A program made the position numbers and the translations under genes. DNA of 64,000 nt, from contig JASJFT010000040.1 in NCBI GenBank assembly GCA_030770425.1, positions 124,001-188,000 of the forward strand, read 5' to 3'. This DNA comes from Darksidea phi (taxonomy: Eukaryota; Ascomycota; Dothideomycetes; Pleosporales; Lentitheciaceae). Under the pieces are notes generated by a model. That model had not been told where the DNA came from, did not search any database, and saw nothing but the letters and a program-made list of their open reading frames with translations. Shown here one piece after another: positions 11,891 to 22,935 of the stretch (position 1 is the first letter of the stretch; every line of letters starts with the position of its first letter).

Positions 11891-12366
11891 GTGTTTGCGT
11901 GTATTATATGTATATGTAACATAGTATAGTACTAGAGCATAAGTCTGTGTACTTCGTCTTCTACATTGGCTTACCAATTCTATGGATGATAATAGCTAAA
12001 AGTTGTTTAGTTTCGTAGATAGATTGATTAGAAGTAGAGATTGCTGTGTGGCTACTATACCTTTACTATTTAATTTAGCATCGAGGTATTCTTGCCAGCC
12101 TTAGAAATGCTTCTTCATGTCAAGTCCACCAATGGCTGGTGGACCCAGAAAGCGCGGTTGTGTGGCAGCTACCCGTCGAAAAAAGGGAAAGCGTAGCCGA
12201 GATCGCTACAAACTTCCTTCACCCGGCCTCCCGGCTTCGCCTCGACAACCCACGTCACACTACACTATTCCGTCGAGACACCATTACATTTGTACTACTC
12301 TCGCTTTTCATCCTCGCTGCCTATTTTACTACGCTTTGTAAATCATAGCAAGGGCTACGGTCGACA
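11891..12366. other. Intergenic region between MSM1 and the NatB subunit gene
   Basis: AT-rich 3' sequence follows MSM1. The second half is the likely promoter/5'UTR of the next gene. A short upstream open frame begins with ATG at 12132 and has no recognisable product; it could be an upstream ORF. Confidence 0.45.
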
Positions 12367-15300
12367 ATGGCCTTCAACTGGGACAAACTTTGCAAAGCCC
12401 AGCGCGACTACCCAAAGCCGAAATTTGCGCTCGATGCGATAAGCAGACATCTCAAAAAACGACCTAGCGATCCATATGTCTTAGTACGCATTCCACATTT
12501 GCTCTGCGGTTCATTTGCTGATCTATGCTAGGCCTGGAAAGCGTCTGTTCTACTTTCGCAAGATGCCAACGCCCATGATATTCTCAGGATACTGCTAGCT
12601 TTTGGCGCACGCGAACCACCAATCACAGATCTTTCTTTACTTTCTTACACGTACAAGCTCCTTCTCGAAGCAACGCGTCGAGCCGACTCACAGTACTCTC
12701 GTACTCTGGGCACTGTAGGCGAGATGGGTCTAAAAGCGTGGCAGAATGCAGCGAAGTCGCTTTCAACTCGAAATTCGAGGTTAGAGCTATGGTCCGAACT
12801 GTTCATTGCCGCGATGCGACAAGATTGCTGGGAGGATGTTCGATTTGTTGGTATCCCTAGTCTCGTTAGTAGTGACTTGTTACTCATGGTCTATAGGCGA
12901 TCGTTCAAGCCAACAAGGACAGCCCCGTGTCGAAGAAGGTCGCATATTACTCCTTCATTCTTGCGAACCAGCTGGCTGCGGAGCATAAGGTTAGAATCGG
13001 CAGGTCGTCCGGCAGCCTCGACATGAGTGCCCAGGTCCAATTCAGTGTCGCTCTCCAGAAGATGAAAGATGCATTCGAGAGCTCCACGAGGCTTCCGGTA
13101 TGGAATTTAGTTCTTGGCTTCGATTTATGCTAACAGCACTAGGACCAGGTGGTACGAGTATCCGACATGAGAGATTTGCGGTTCATGGCCTCCATCTATC
13201 GACGCCAGAAACGCATTGTGGAGCTCTTCGAACTATGGAGTGCACCCCCAATGGCCTTGAAAAGGCTCTTTGAGGATCACGCCATGGACATACTGATTCT
13301 TCAGGTGGACCTTGCCCGGGAAGGCGAGCAATGGGAATTGTTAGCCAGTTTTTGCGCAACGATCATAACTCGAGAGATGAAGTCTACCGGAAACATATCG
13401 CCAATATGTTCTGTGGCCTGGTCAGTATGGAGCGGTTTTCTGAATGCTGTTCCTCACCTGTATTCAACGCATGAGTAAGTATCGGTACTACCTTCAGATC
13501 CTAATATCAACTCTTACTAAAACTGTACAGGGTTGAGGCACGACTTCTGACGGTTTACAACGCCTTTCAAAAGAAAACTATGGGCACGGGCATACAAAGT
13601 AGAGATGTACAACTCACGCGCTTGGCCCTCGCCGGCTCCTGTCGACAGCCTATCCTTCCTCTCCTCAAACAATTCTGGCTCGATAACTTTAGCAGGCGCA
13701 CCTGTTTTTTCGATCTTCGTCGATTCGTGGCCCTGCTGCCGAGATGGGAACTGAAAGAGTTTCACAGCTTTATTAGCGAAAATGCTAGATCGAGGACGCC
13801 GGATGAGCCTTCCGAGGTATGTTCCCAAGACAGCGTGCTTGCTGGATTCTAGTTAACAATTGGTAGACAACCATAAGAGAATGGCTCCTCGCCGAAAGTA
13901 GTGTGTTACAATTCGAGTATCTCGTGTTCGTCTCAATGCATGATGATCCGGAGGATCAAATGGTCGAAGCACTTGCGGCTGCTTCGCTGAGGCTCTATCA
14001 CGTCGCCGCGGACATGCAGAGTGAAGTCGCATCCGATATTGCGTGCGTAGCTGTAATGAGCCTTCTTCGCTTACATCTATTGCACATAGAAGGGGAATTT
14101 TCGACCTCACCTCAATTACAAGCAGCCATGCTTTTACGGCATCTTCTCGGCAACGAAACGCTCAGGAACGCCCGGCAACTAGCCCTATTATCAACTCGAG
14201 TACATCTTAACCTTGGATTAGGGACCATTGCTTTCGAACATTACGGCTATGCCAAAATCAAGGAAATGCTGAACGACACCGCCTCTTGGGTCTTACTCTC
14301 GCGGATTTCACAGGCCCATCCTTTTGACGTCAAGGGTCCGAGGGGATTTTCTGCTGATGATGAGCTCAAAAAGGTCATTAGCAGTATTGACAAGATGGAG
14401 TCCCGGTTGGGGGATTTCCTCTACAAAGATTTGCAAGATTTCGGCTACGACACGGCCCTCGACCTGCTAGAGTTCAAGCGAAAAGAAAGATCGAGCTTGA
14501 CAAAACATGCTTGCATGATCGAACGTCGCCGAATTGCTCGTCTCAGGGGTAATATAGTTGATCGGCAGCTTGATCTAGATATGAAGGGTACGTCAGTAGA
14601 AGCATTATGAGTTGTCCATTACCGAGTTGTGACCCAGGAGCACACAGCTAATTTCATTTAGATTATGTCGACATCTCGGTCAACTACGACTTCACAGCAC
14701 TGCCAGACTTTGAATTCGTCGAGAAACTTGAAAGTCTGACGCTTTTCATTGACCCTACGCCGGTAACGCCGATGTGGGTAGCAAGCTACCACTACTTCTG
14801 GGACCTTCCCTCCAGGCTTATCTACAAAGAACGCATACCCTTCGCTTTCCGAGAAACAATGGCCCAGATACTCCACGAGGAAATGAGTATACCAGATAAA
14901 AAAGATCGCACTGGGAGGGAAAAGCGATCGGAGTACCTGTCCCACACCGAAGAATCGTATGATAAGGTATTTAGATCGCTGGGGGCCCTCGCCGCCGAAG
15001 TGTACGACATGCAGCCACGTTTCGAGTTGACCCCGCCTTCGATAGACCAAGCTTTCTCCTCCATTTGCGAAAGCATTGATCTTTTCTACGAAGCGTACCG
15101 CTTTTTCATCGATGACGGACGCCTTGACGAGCCGGCCAGCAAGCGCTTCTGCTCAGAACGAGACCTCATGTACTCCTATGGCCTACTCGAGGTCCTTCTC
15201 CTCCTCGCTCGCTTCATTCCAACTCTACGCGATATCACACGCCAGAAATCGCATCGGCTATACTCCAAGATCTCAAAGTCCGACGTCGAGAAGCTCTATC

Positions 15301-15527
15301 AGAAGACGCAAGATTGCTATCGCATCATTATGACTATGGCTCAATGTGACATCGACCGAATCAAACGGACCGGGATGAATCGGATACGCGAAGAAGTTCG
15401 AGGGGGTTCAACAGGTGAAGCCTTGCGAGCCATCCTTTCAGACAAAGACGTTGAACTTTACGCAAAGGAATACGTGGAGTCTGCGATTGAGGCATACAGT
15501 GGGATTTTGAAGGTCAAGCTGAACTAG
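12367..15527 (+). CDS. NatB N-acetyltransferase auxiliary subunit (Naa25/Mdm20-like)
   Basis: The ribosome-associated partner of the Naa20 catalytic subunit; NatB acetylates N-termini starting Met-Asp/Glu/Asn/Gln, including actin and tropomyosin. Seven exons (12367-12483, 12532-12846, 12897-13097, 13143-13474, 13531-13816, 13867-14587, 14662-15527) give 945 residues, close to Naa25 length. The protein is all-helical with TPR-like stretches. The N-terminal pattern (ALDAISRHLKKRPSDPYVLAWKA) matches the start of Naa25 proteins, and the middle holds paired helices rich in Leu and aromatic residues. No catalytic motif is expected. The second intron has a weak GTTGGT donor but keeps phase 0. Tropomyosin, a classic NatB substrate, is encoded 37 kb away. 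The family call rests on pattern recognition, not alignment. Confidence 0.65.
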
Positions 15528-16565
15528 GAGTCAGACCCCGAGGAGGACAAATGCATGTTCTGTAAGAGACACCGCAGTATGACTTCAATGTTCGGATTTG
15601 CGAAGCGATGCGCAGACGGAATTAATGATGACGAAGGATGCTAAACAGCAGGATTCGGAGCAAACAGCTAGGGCAAAGCAAATGTATAGGCAATAGGACT
15701 AAGCAGAGTAACTGTTCGAAGCTGGACCGGAGATAGAGGCCAATGTGACTTATATCGGGCCCTCCGCACCTCTTATGATGCTGTCGTTCAGCTATTGCTA
15801 CGTGCATCACTCGGCGGTACGGATTGCAATGCAATCGTGAGGCGGTGCGGGCCTAGTTTAGGATAATGGGTACTCACACCGCTCTGGAGGAGCTTTACTA
15901 ACGTTGTGCCCCGACGTTTAGGGGGTTTAGAGCGTACTCAAAATCGACGTCACAGTGTGTTTCCCGTTGCCTATAGAACGTACATGTGGTAATAGAAGAA
16001 TGTGCTAAGCTGTTGTGGCCAATACCTAAAGCTAAAACCCACCACAATAATTAGCTGCCACTTCCCCGTTGAAACGTGCACTACCCCAAGGTCATGGAAC
16101 AATTAGAAATGGTATATGTATTGCGGGTTGACGTACAAAATGCGTGGGGATTTGCTGGACAATATAGATTGCAGTCTTCGACAACATGTCCTGACACCAC
16201 TTCTCGCCAACGCGGATCTGGGGCATATAGTGACCCCTTTCCCCAAAGCTATGGTACGAAGGTGATAAGTTGGCTCTGTAGTGGGCCTTGATAATCTCAC
16301 TTGCGGCGCGCGGATGGGATGGATTCTTGGTAGTGGATATTTTTCATTACAACCGTTGATGATACCAATCATGTCCATTTTAGGTACTGTGGAAACTCTT
16401 AAGGGACCTTCCAAAACTCCATATGCAAGCCCTGAGACAAGATCGCAAAGGCCATGCGAGCGGATATCCTAACCGTAAACCGAATGAAAAGTAGCGTGGA
16501 AACCTGCAGAGGCAGTCCCGCCTTCCGCCAAAGGGACTTTGGAGTCGCAGAGGTAGAGAGACCAT
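15528..16565. other. Convergent intergenic region, no supported gene
   Basis: This lies between the 3' ends of the NatB subunit gene and the Par32-like gene. No frame here has splice or domain support, and I see no RNA gene. Confidence 0.5.
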
Positions 16566-17150
16566 CTACTTCTTTGCCCCAAGCTTAGAGATGAACTCCT
16601 TGCCCTTCTCGACAAGGCCCTTACCGGCGATGCCCTCTTCGCGCCTGGCCTCCTCACTCTTCCGCTTGTTGGTTTCCTGCGCGGCGCGTGCCTCCTCGGG
16701 GGTAGGCTTCGCGACATTGGCGGCTCCGCCGCGACCGTAGTGGTGAGGACCTTCGGGCTCGCGATGAACAGGCGCTTCAACGTCCTGGCTCGCACGGGCG
16801 AGCTCCGGGTGGTTGGGGTCGTTGCGGGCCATATTCCCGGTACCGCCTCGTCCCGTAGTATAATGGTCTGATTTCAAGACTGGGGTAACGAGGTCCGTGG
16901 GTGAGATACTGGCGCCTGCGGCGTCCTTGCCGATGTTGCCTTTGTGCTGTTAGTAATGAGGTTCGAGGCATCCGTGGAAGCGGTTTGCTATAAGCGATGA
17001 TATGGTAAGGACGCTGCCGCTTTGTTTGGTTGGTCCACGCATGGTTGAGTGCACCTTTTACTATACGGTAGTCGGTGTTTAGGAGAGACAAAAGGTGAAC
17101 CTACCAGCACCACCGCGGCCGTGAGAGGCATATCGGTCTGGAGAAGTCAT
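16566..17150 (-). CDS. Par32-like GRGG-repeat protein (DUF3602)
   Basis: Two exons (17105-17150 and 16566-16939, minus) give 139 residues. The glycine motif occurs three times: SHGRGGAGNIGKD at the exon junction, TTGRGGTGNMARN and HYGRGGAANVAKP. The C-terminus is basic and charged, ending in KLGAKK. This repeat pattern is that of fungal Par32-family proteins. In yeast, Par32 is phosphorylated under TORC1/Npr1 control and blocks ammonium transporters Mep1 and Mep3, so a role in nitrogen control is a family-based inference. The intron (16940-17104) is 165 nt, longer than most in the window. Splicing restores the first repeat, which supports the model. Confidence 0.8.
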
Positions 17151-19473
17151 TGTGTTGAAGCTCGAGAAGGGATCCAAGGAGGGGGAGTTGTAGAGATTGC
17201 AGGTCGCGCAAGCTCAGCAGATTGAGAAAAGAGAGCCAGTCGCAAGGGCTTCAACGACCTATGTAGACCGCAGGAAGGGAATTGACAAAGATATAGCTTC
17301 GATGACGCGACGTGAAGGAACAACCAGGCAGCTAACCCACCTTATATACTGGTCTTGGCTTCTCCGCCGCAAACAGGGCATCTGTCCTTCACAGAACGGC
17401 GCGCCATGGTCCTGGAAACCGCTTTTCCTTGCGCTCCAGCGTGACCATGTTGCCGGCAGTCTGGGTAACGCGCGCCGACGGCCCCGGATTCTCTAGCTCA
17501 AGCAGAATGCAGTGCCTGGAGTCGCTTGAGTTGACGCGGAAATGCAGACGGACTTGTGCGTTCCGGCGCGCTGCTTGCGGAATATCTATTAGCTAAGAGA
17601 TGAGCTCAAGGCGGGGTCGAGGAATGCGCGACGGCTTCGCGTGGTCCATGTGCGCCGACTGTATGGATTGCTCATTTGCGGGCTTGCGACGGTTGGCCTC
17701 GCTAAGACGAGCGAGCCGTGAGAGATGGTGAGGAGAAGCTTGACCGAGTTGTTCCTGGAGGTGTTGTCTTTGGTTCGAAAAAGCAATTACATCAGTCTAA
17801 ACGTAAGCGAATCTTGTTGCCAAGACGGATGATCATAGTGGGGCAGGGAGCGAGTCGTTGTCCAACATTCTTTATTCATCCTCGTCCCTCCGTCTAGAGT
17901 CGAATCGCAAATAATCTATCTACTTGTTATACAGATGACAGTCTCTTATGATACAAGTCCAGGAGGAAGCCCAAACCCAGGCCCATAGCTCAAATGTCAA
18001 CAGTGTCCTTGGCCGGTGCTACCGATGCCGAAGGCTGCGAAAACCGTACAAAAACCCAAAGGACGTTACCCAACCGTCTAATAAACTCCATCTATGCAAT
18101 GCAGACCCATAATCGCAATCCAGATTTCGATATAGTACATCCTCCCGAGAAACCAGACCGCGTCTATAAAACCGAACACCCAAGATGCATACCAGAACGC
18201 TTCAAAACCAATCGAATCGATGGTGAACGCGGGGAGAGTGGCCGAAAGCGATGACCCAATAATGCCGAAGCCGGAGACCTCGAAGAAGAAAGTGCTTGTA
18301 GGGAGGTGAGCGGCGGAAGGCCTACAAACACGACCGAGACTGGACTGTCTGAAGTCGTAACGAATGGAAGGCAACATCGGTCACACCCGTAATGAGTTGC
18401 AATGGGTGGTACACAACTTCACACGTTAGCTGAAGTCAAGCTTGGATCCGTATCGGTCAAACATACTGAAGGACTGGAATAACACCAATTTAGCCACCGT
18501 CTCGCGGCTGGGGCCCTTCGTCGGGCTTGGCAAGCATGCTGGGAGATGGTCGACGTCGACCGCTTGGGTTCGGTCCGCCTCCACAGCGCGGCTGGGGGTC
18601 GGAGTAGGTGAGGTGGATGGTAGATACGAGAACCTTCATTGTGATCGGGGGTTGGATGTGTAATAAGAAGGTGATAGTTGTCTCGGTAGTGAAGCGTGGT
18701 TATATGCTGCCGTGTTCGTATGGGATGGCTGAGGCAAATATCAAGCTTGGTTTTGTATATGGATGGCTCTGTGGCAGGAGAGAGTGGGTTTTAAGTACCG
18801 CAGTCCTGAGGCCTGCCATAGACGCCACGATTAAGAATGCCTCGTAGAATGGCCTTCAGCTTCGTTCAGGAACGGTGAAGACTTGCCTTCTTTCAGGCTA
18901 TGACGCAGAATACTGAAGACTGATCTCCCTGGTCGAGATGAATGCGAAGCTCGAAGGGGAATGAATGAACTGCGCCACGGCCCAATTGGGCCAGTGGCTA
19001 TTGGTCTCAACATTGCGAACAAGGCGACGAAGTAGGCGGCAGGCCGTTTAGCGTAGGTCGAGGGGCTTGATGTGCAAGTGGAGCCGGGATTGAGCAGTCG
19101 TGACTCCTTTAGTTTCGTCACTGAACGGCCTTGTAGAGAGCCCACAGGTCAAAGCCACACACTACCGGCCAGAACACGAGCCAGGCCGGCGTTGAGGCCA
19201 ACATGGAGGCAGAAACGTGCTGCTGTGGCCTAGGACTGGCGAACTCAAGTTCGGTGCCTATCAGGCTGAGATACGAGATGGCTGTGCTGGTGTGGCTGGT
19301 TGAAAGGCGCACTCAAGGCATCTTCTCAGGCCGTTGCAAAGTGTCGGAGTCGGCCGCAGGACAATCTCCTTTGTTGATAAGAAGCAGCCAGAGGTCCTTC
19401 AGACGCACGCGTCGAATCTGCTGGGACATTGCGCTGCTGCAGAACACGTCCTGACCGGAAGCACAGCCCACAC
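17151..19473. other. Gene-poor region, no supported gene
   Basis: The left edge is the promoter of the Par32-like gene. A hydrophobic minus-strand frame at 18078-18377 has no confirmed exon structure and overlaps other frames. I can support nothing else here. Confidence 0.45.
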
Positions 19474-19626
19474 ATGACTCCTCCGCGTCTGCTACGCCAT
19501 GCTGCCCGCGCGCAGGTAAGTCTGTACCCCTGGAACCCGTATCTCGAACAACTGTCCTAGGCTTTTCTATCCGCGGAGCAGCTTGTCAGCGGGCAGAATG
19601 TCGAGCCCCCGCCAGGGGATCACTGA
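19474..19626 (+). CDS. Possible 35-residue two-exon peptide
   Basis: ATG at 19474, exons 19474-19515 and 19561-19626, joined by a 45-nt intron with a strong GTAAGT donor and a CTAG acceptor. The product starts MTPPRLLRHAARAQAFLSAE and ends PPPGDH. The N-terminus looks like a mitochondrial targeting sequence (Arg, Ala, Leu, no acidic residue in the first 19). I do not recognise the protein. It may be a genuine small gene, the start of a gene whose later exons I missed or that has decayed, or chance. The splice signals are the main support. Confidence 0.3.
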
Positions 19627-21119
19627 TGAAGTTGTCGTGCGGTGCGGCTTCGCTGCGCCTCCGTTCTCGTATCCAAAACGGCTAGCACCTCGGTTGGAAC
19701 ATCGACGCCGAAGCATATGGGTTTCGTGGTCGAAAACATCGTCGGGAGAACGTTGAGTTGGGGGAAAGAAATGCCGAAATCCGAAACAAAACGTATGGCG
19801 CACCAAGGTCGAGGAAGGTAGTTGCAATGCTGGGCTGGGTAGTAAGGTCCGGGTCGTTTCTACGTCTCACATCTCTTTATGAAGTTAGAAAGGAACAACA
19901 TTGACTTGGTCGCTAAGAAACTTACAGAATGAATCTCGTGGCTGGTCTGGTTCCGAGCCCTCATTCTTAACTTCTTTCGGTCTCATGCTAACAACTAAAT
20001 CCAACATGCTGGATATGGGTGCAGCAACTTGCTATACTGAGCTACTACCAGATGGGGTTTTTGATATTGGAGGAGGCGAGACTATGTCTGACTTTAGATG
20101 GTAATGGTCTGCAGATGTTCAAGAAGTGTGTGAAAGTAAACTGTCCAGAGTTAAGAACACACTCGATCACGCAGTACTGCTCATGTATTTAAGTCTCAAG
20201 CTGGCTCTTCTGAGCGTTAAGCAGAGACGCATCCTATGGTCCTTCACGGGGCAACACGAAGGCAAAGCGGGCAAAGCCATGTACGTGGCCCTGCGCATCT
20301 CCAAAGACTGAGACGAAGTGATGCTATCCCAACTGACAGACGGTGACTGAAAATGGAAGGGCAAGACAGTCCCGCGCTTGCACCCAATCATGCCTACTTG
20401 GGTTCCCGCTTCATTCTCGGCGTCTTAAGCAGACACCTGCCCGTGGTGTGTAAACGGGCGCCCGTGCTGACTCCTGGTCTTGCTGCGACTGACTTGGTGG
20501 TTGGAGGGATGGCGAGGGCGCATACGCCGCCTCACCATTTGATAGGCTCGCTCCCTCGCGGGATGTTGCGGCGGTCACCTGACGGTACCGCAATCCCAAC
20601 CCCCGGGCCATCTTGGAGCTTCTGGGGCGCCTTCTGCGCGCTTCGTCCTTGTGGAGACGGCGCGTCTGGAGCTCTACGAGCCACCGTGCGTTGGCGAGAC
20701 AGAGAGCTATGCGCGTGTATCAGCCCTGCTGTTTCGTTAGCAGCCACGCAAGACGTGCGTCTAGCGAAACGGGTTGCACCCTTACGGATGCAGGAACAGT
20801 TAGCTGTCGACCGGCGTGCCACCGTTTCAACCCCTTTATGGTCGACCAAAAACATTGATGTTTTTTGAGCCACGAGGGACTTCCAGCGGCGGGGATCGCG
20901 TCGTCCGCTGCGCCCCGGTCCTTCTCAAGCTCTCAGACGAGGCAAAAAGGCATGTTATGCCGTTTCCAGAGAGCCCTGCGGACAGCCCGGCACTGCCCAG
21001 GCAGACAATCGTTTTGCGCCATATTCCTTTTTCGTGAAGGCACTATGAGGCTTCGCTGGTCCTTCGATCAAAAGGCCAGTGGTTTCCTGTTCTCGAGGGC
21101 CAGCTGAGGCGCCGGCAGA

Positions 21120-21152
21120 GGGGCGGGGGCGAGGGCGAGGGCGAGGGCGAGA
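21120..21152. repeat. GGGCGA hexanucleotide microsatellite
   Basis: About five tandem GGGCGA units, the first two separated by one extra G. The tract sits in non-coding DNA. Confidence 0.9.
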
Positions 21153-21672
21153 GGGGCAGTGGGTGAGGCAATTTTCATAGCATTTGCCTTCTAGTTGCAA
21201 CGTCGACGACTTGCATCGCCGTAGGCCGTCGGACCCTGGGTCGTAGTTTGAGCAAAGGCCGTGACTCTGCACCACCAAGGAGAGGGCGTGAAAGGGCGTG
21301 CCAACAGCCAGAGACGGAGGCCGAGCCGAAACAGCAACCTCGCGGTTATGGGCGCGAGCTGCACTCACGGTCCTCAAGCTTGCGCGTGCATTCATGACAT
21401 CCCGCTTTGCGCCGTCATCAGTGCTCTGCGACATCAGTGCACGTTGTTTTAAGGTTGGTCTGCAAGCAGAGAGTCGCGTCTAATGATGTCGGTTGCCGCT
21501 CGCGTGCGACCTTATGCAGGCGATCAGCACATGCCAGTCTCACCACCCCGGAAGCTCTTCGACGCGCCGTGCAAAGATTGATTCTAGCAATGGAAGCTGT
21601 GTTAGAGTCTGCCGCACAACAATCTGTTATATGAAGTGTTGCCATCGGCGTCATGGCGCTGCTGGACCGGCC

Positions 21673-21689
21673 GATTTTACGGTAAAATC
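21673..21689. repeat. Perfect short inverted repeat
   Basis: GATTTTAC, one G, then GTAAAATC. Flanking GGCCGA (21669-21674) and TCGGCC (about 21696-21702) add a second, looser pair of arms. No gene sits nearby on the left. Function unknown. Confidence 0.6.
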
Positions 21690-21898
21690 AAAAACGTCGG
21701 CCAATAAATAGTGCCCACCGGAACTGTCAATAGGATGATCTAGCTTGGCTGGGAAGCGTTCATTCCAACCCCTCGGGCCGTCTTTAATAAATAAATAGCT
21801 GGTTCGCCCTTGCGGGTGCGCGCATGTTCTGACGTCCTCTCTACATACCTTGAGGCATAGATCGACTTCTGTAAATCGTTTCATCGCGCTTGTTCACG

Positions 21899-22502
21899 AT
21901 GCGCTTCACCGCCGTCGCCATCTTCGCCACGCTAAGCTCCCTGGCTGCCGCGCAGAGTCTCTTGGGAAGCTTCCCCAAGTGCGTTGTGAGTTCGTCCAAG
22001 CCGTACAATCGAGGCCACTGGCTAACGAACCACCAGCAAGACTGCTTCGGTAGCAACTATGGCAGCTGCAACCCGGTAGATTTTGGGTGCATCTGCGGGA
22101 ACCAGACGCTGATCGGCGGCCTTTCATGCTGCGTTTATCAAACATGCAGCCCCGAAGAGCAAGACTGTCAGTCCAATTGTCCCCAACAAGTCACCTGCTC
22201 CTGCTAACGGCATTACTCTAGCCATCATCAAAACCGCGGGCGACCTGTGCAAGGCGTATAGCGTTGACCTCCCTACTTCGGCTTCGTGCGCTTCGACGGC
22301 TTCGCCCACTGCCTCGGGCTCTTCAAATTCCTCGTCCGGTTCGACTGCGCCAGTAACACCAACTCCGACGCCTACTGAAGGTGCGGCTGGACAAGGCACC
22401 TCGAGTCCTGGCGCAGCTGCCCCGGTTGCAACGGCTGGGTTGAAGGCCGGTGCTGGACTGGGTCTGGTGGTGGGTGTGGCTGGCTTCCTCGTTGCCTTGT
22501 AG
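21899..22502 (+). CDS. CFEM-domain GPI-anchored surface protein
   Basis: Three exons (21899-21985, 22037-22166, 22222-22502) give 165 residues. Residues 1-18 are a signal peptide (MRFTAVAIFATLSSLAAA). A CFEM domain follows at about 24-85: FPKCVQDCF, then GSC, DFGCIC, LSCCVYQTC and AGDLC, with the Asp of PVDFGC where haem-binding CFEM proteins carry their axial ligand. A Ser/Thr/Pro-rich stalk and a C-terminal hydrophobic tail (AGLGLVVGVAGFLVAL) indicate a GPI anchor. Family roles include haem capture, adhesion and host interaction; which applies here cannot be told. Removing intron 1 places Gln-Asp-Cys right after the first Cys, and removing intron 2 restores the last Cys, so both introns are well supported. 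One extra Cys (CC pair) is unusual. Confidence 0.85.
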
Positions 22503-22935
22503 AGCGCTGAGGGTGAGATGGTGTGGGCATATAATAGAGCTTGAGCTTGAGTGTAATTGCAGCCAGTTCGTCGTGAAGTGTAATATAGGAAAGCAAAGTG
22601 GGCTACCATCGCATCTCCGTCTGAAACAAGCAAGCTACCTATCGTGCTATTCTCCCTGTAAAATGATTCCCTTTCACAACGAAACGTTTAAGAAAGCACT
22701 ACGATGCGTTGAAGTTCAACGTTGGAAAGCGGGCTTGACCGTTGCTCGCCTGAAGCTTGAGCCGCCCCGGCTTCTCGCCTCGTCATCCCCACTTGCACCC
22801 ACCACCAAGCAAGCTCCGCGCCGGACGTGTCCGCGCAACGTTCGCCCCTGTCTCCGGTCGGCGCTCTCGAGGTATAGCTATGGAGATCGGGTACCGCAAT
22901 TGATTCATCACGACCTCGCGCGACCATCCCCCAAC
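22503..22935. other. Promoter region of the recyclin gene
   Basis: Tandem, same-strand spacing of 433 bp between the CFEM and recyclin genes. No other feature was recognised. Confidence 0.5.

Larger units (their letters stand above)
19627..21898. other. Gene-poor region with simple repeat and inverted repeat
   Basis: No gene was recognised. It contains a GGGCGA simple repeat near 21120 and an inverted repeat near 21669. The right end is the promoter of the CFEM gene. Confidence 0.45.

Noticed and set aside
12132..12341. Short plus frame before the NatB subunit gene
   Set aside because: It probably lies in the 5'UTR or promoter. The basic product shows no family feature.
18078..18377. Hydrophobic minus-strand frame of 99 codons
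   Set aside because: No convincing start context, upstream exon or family pattern, and it overlaps another frame. It may be chance hydrophobicity.
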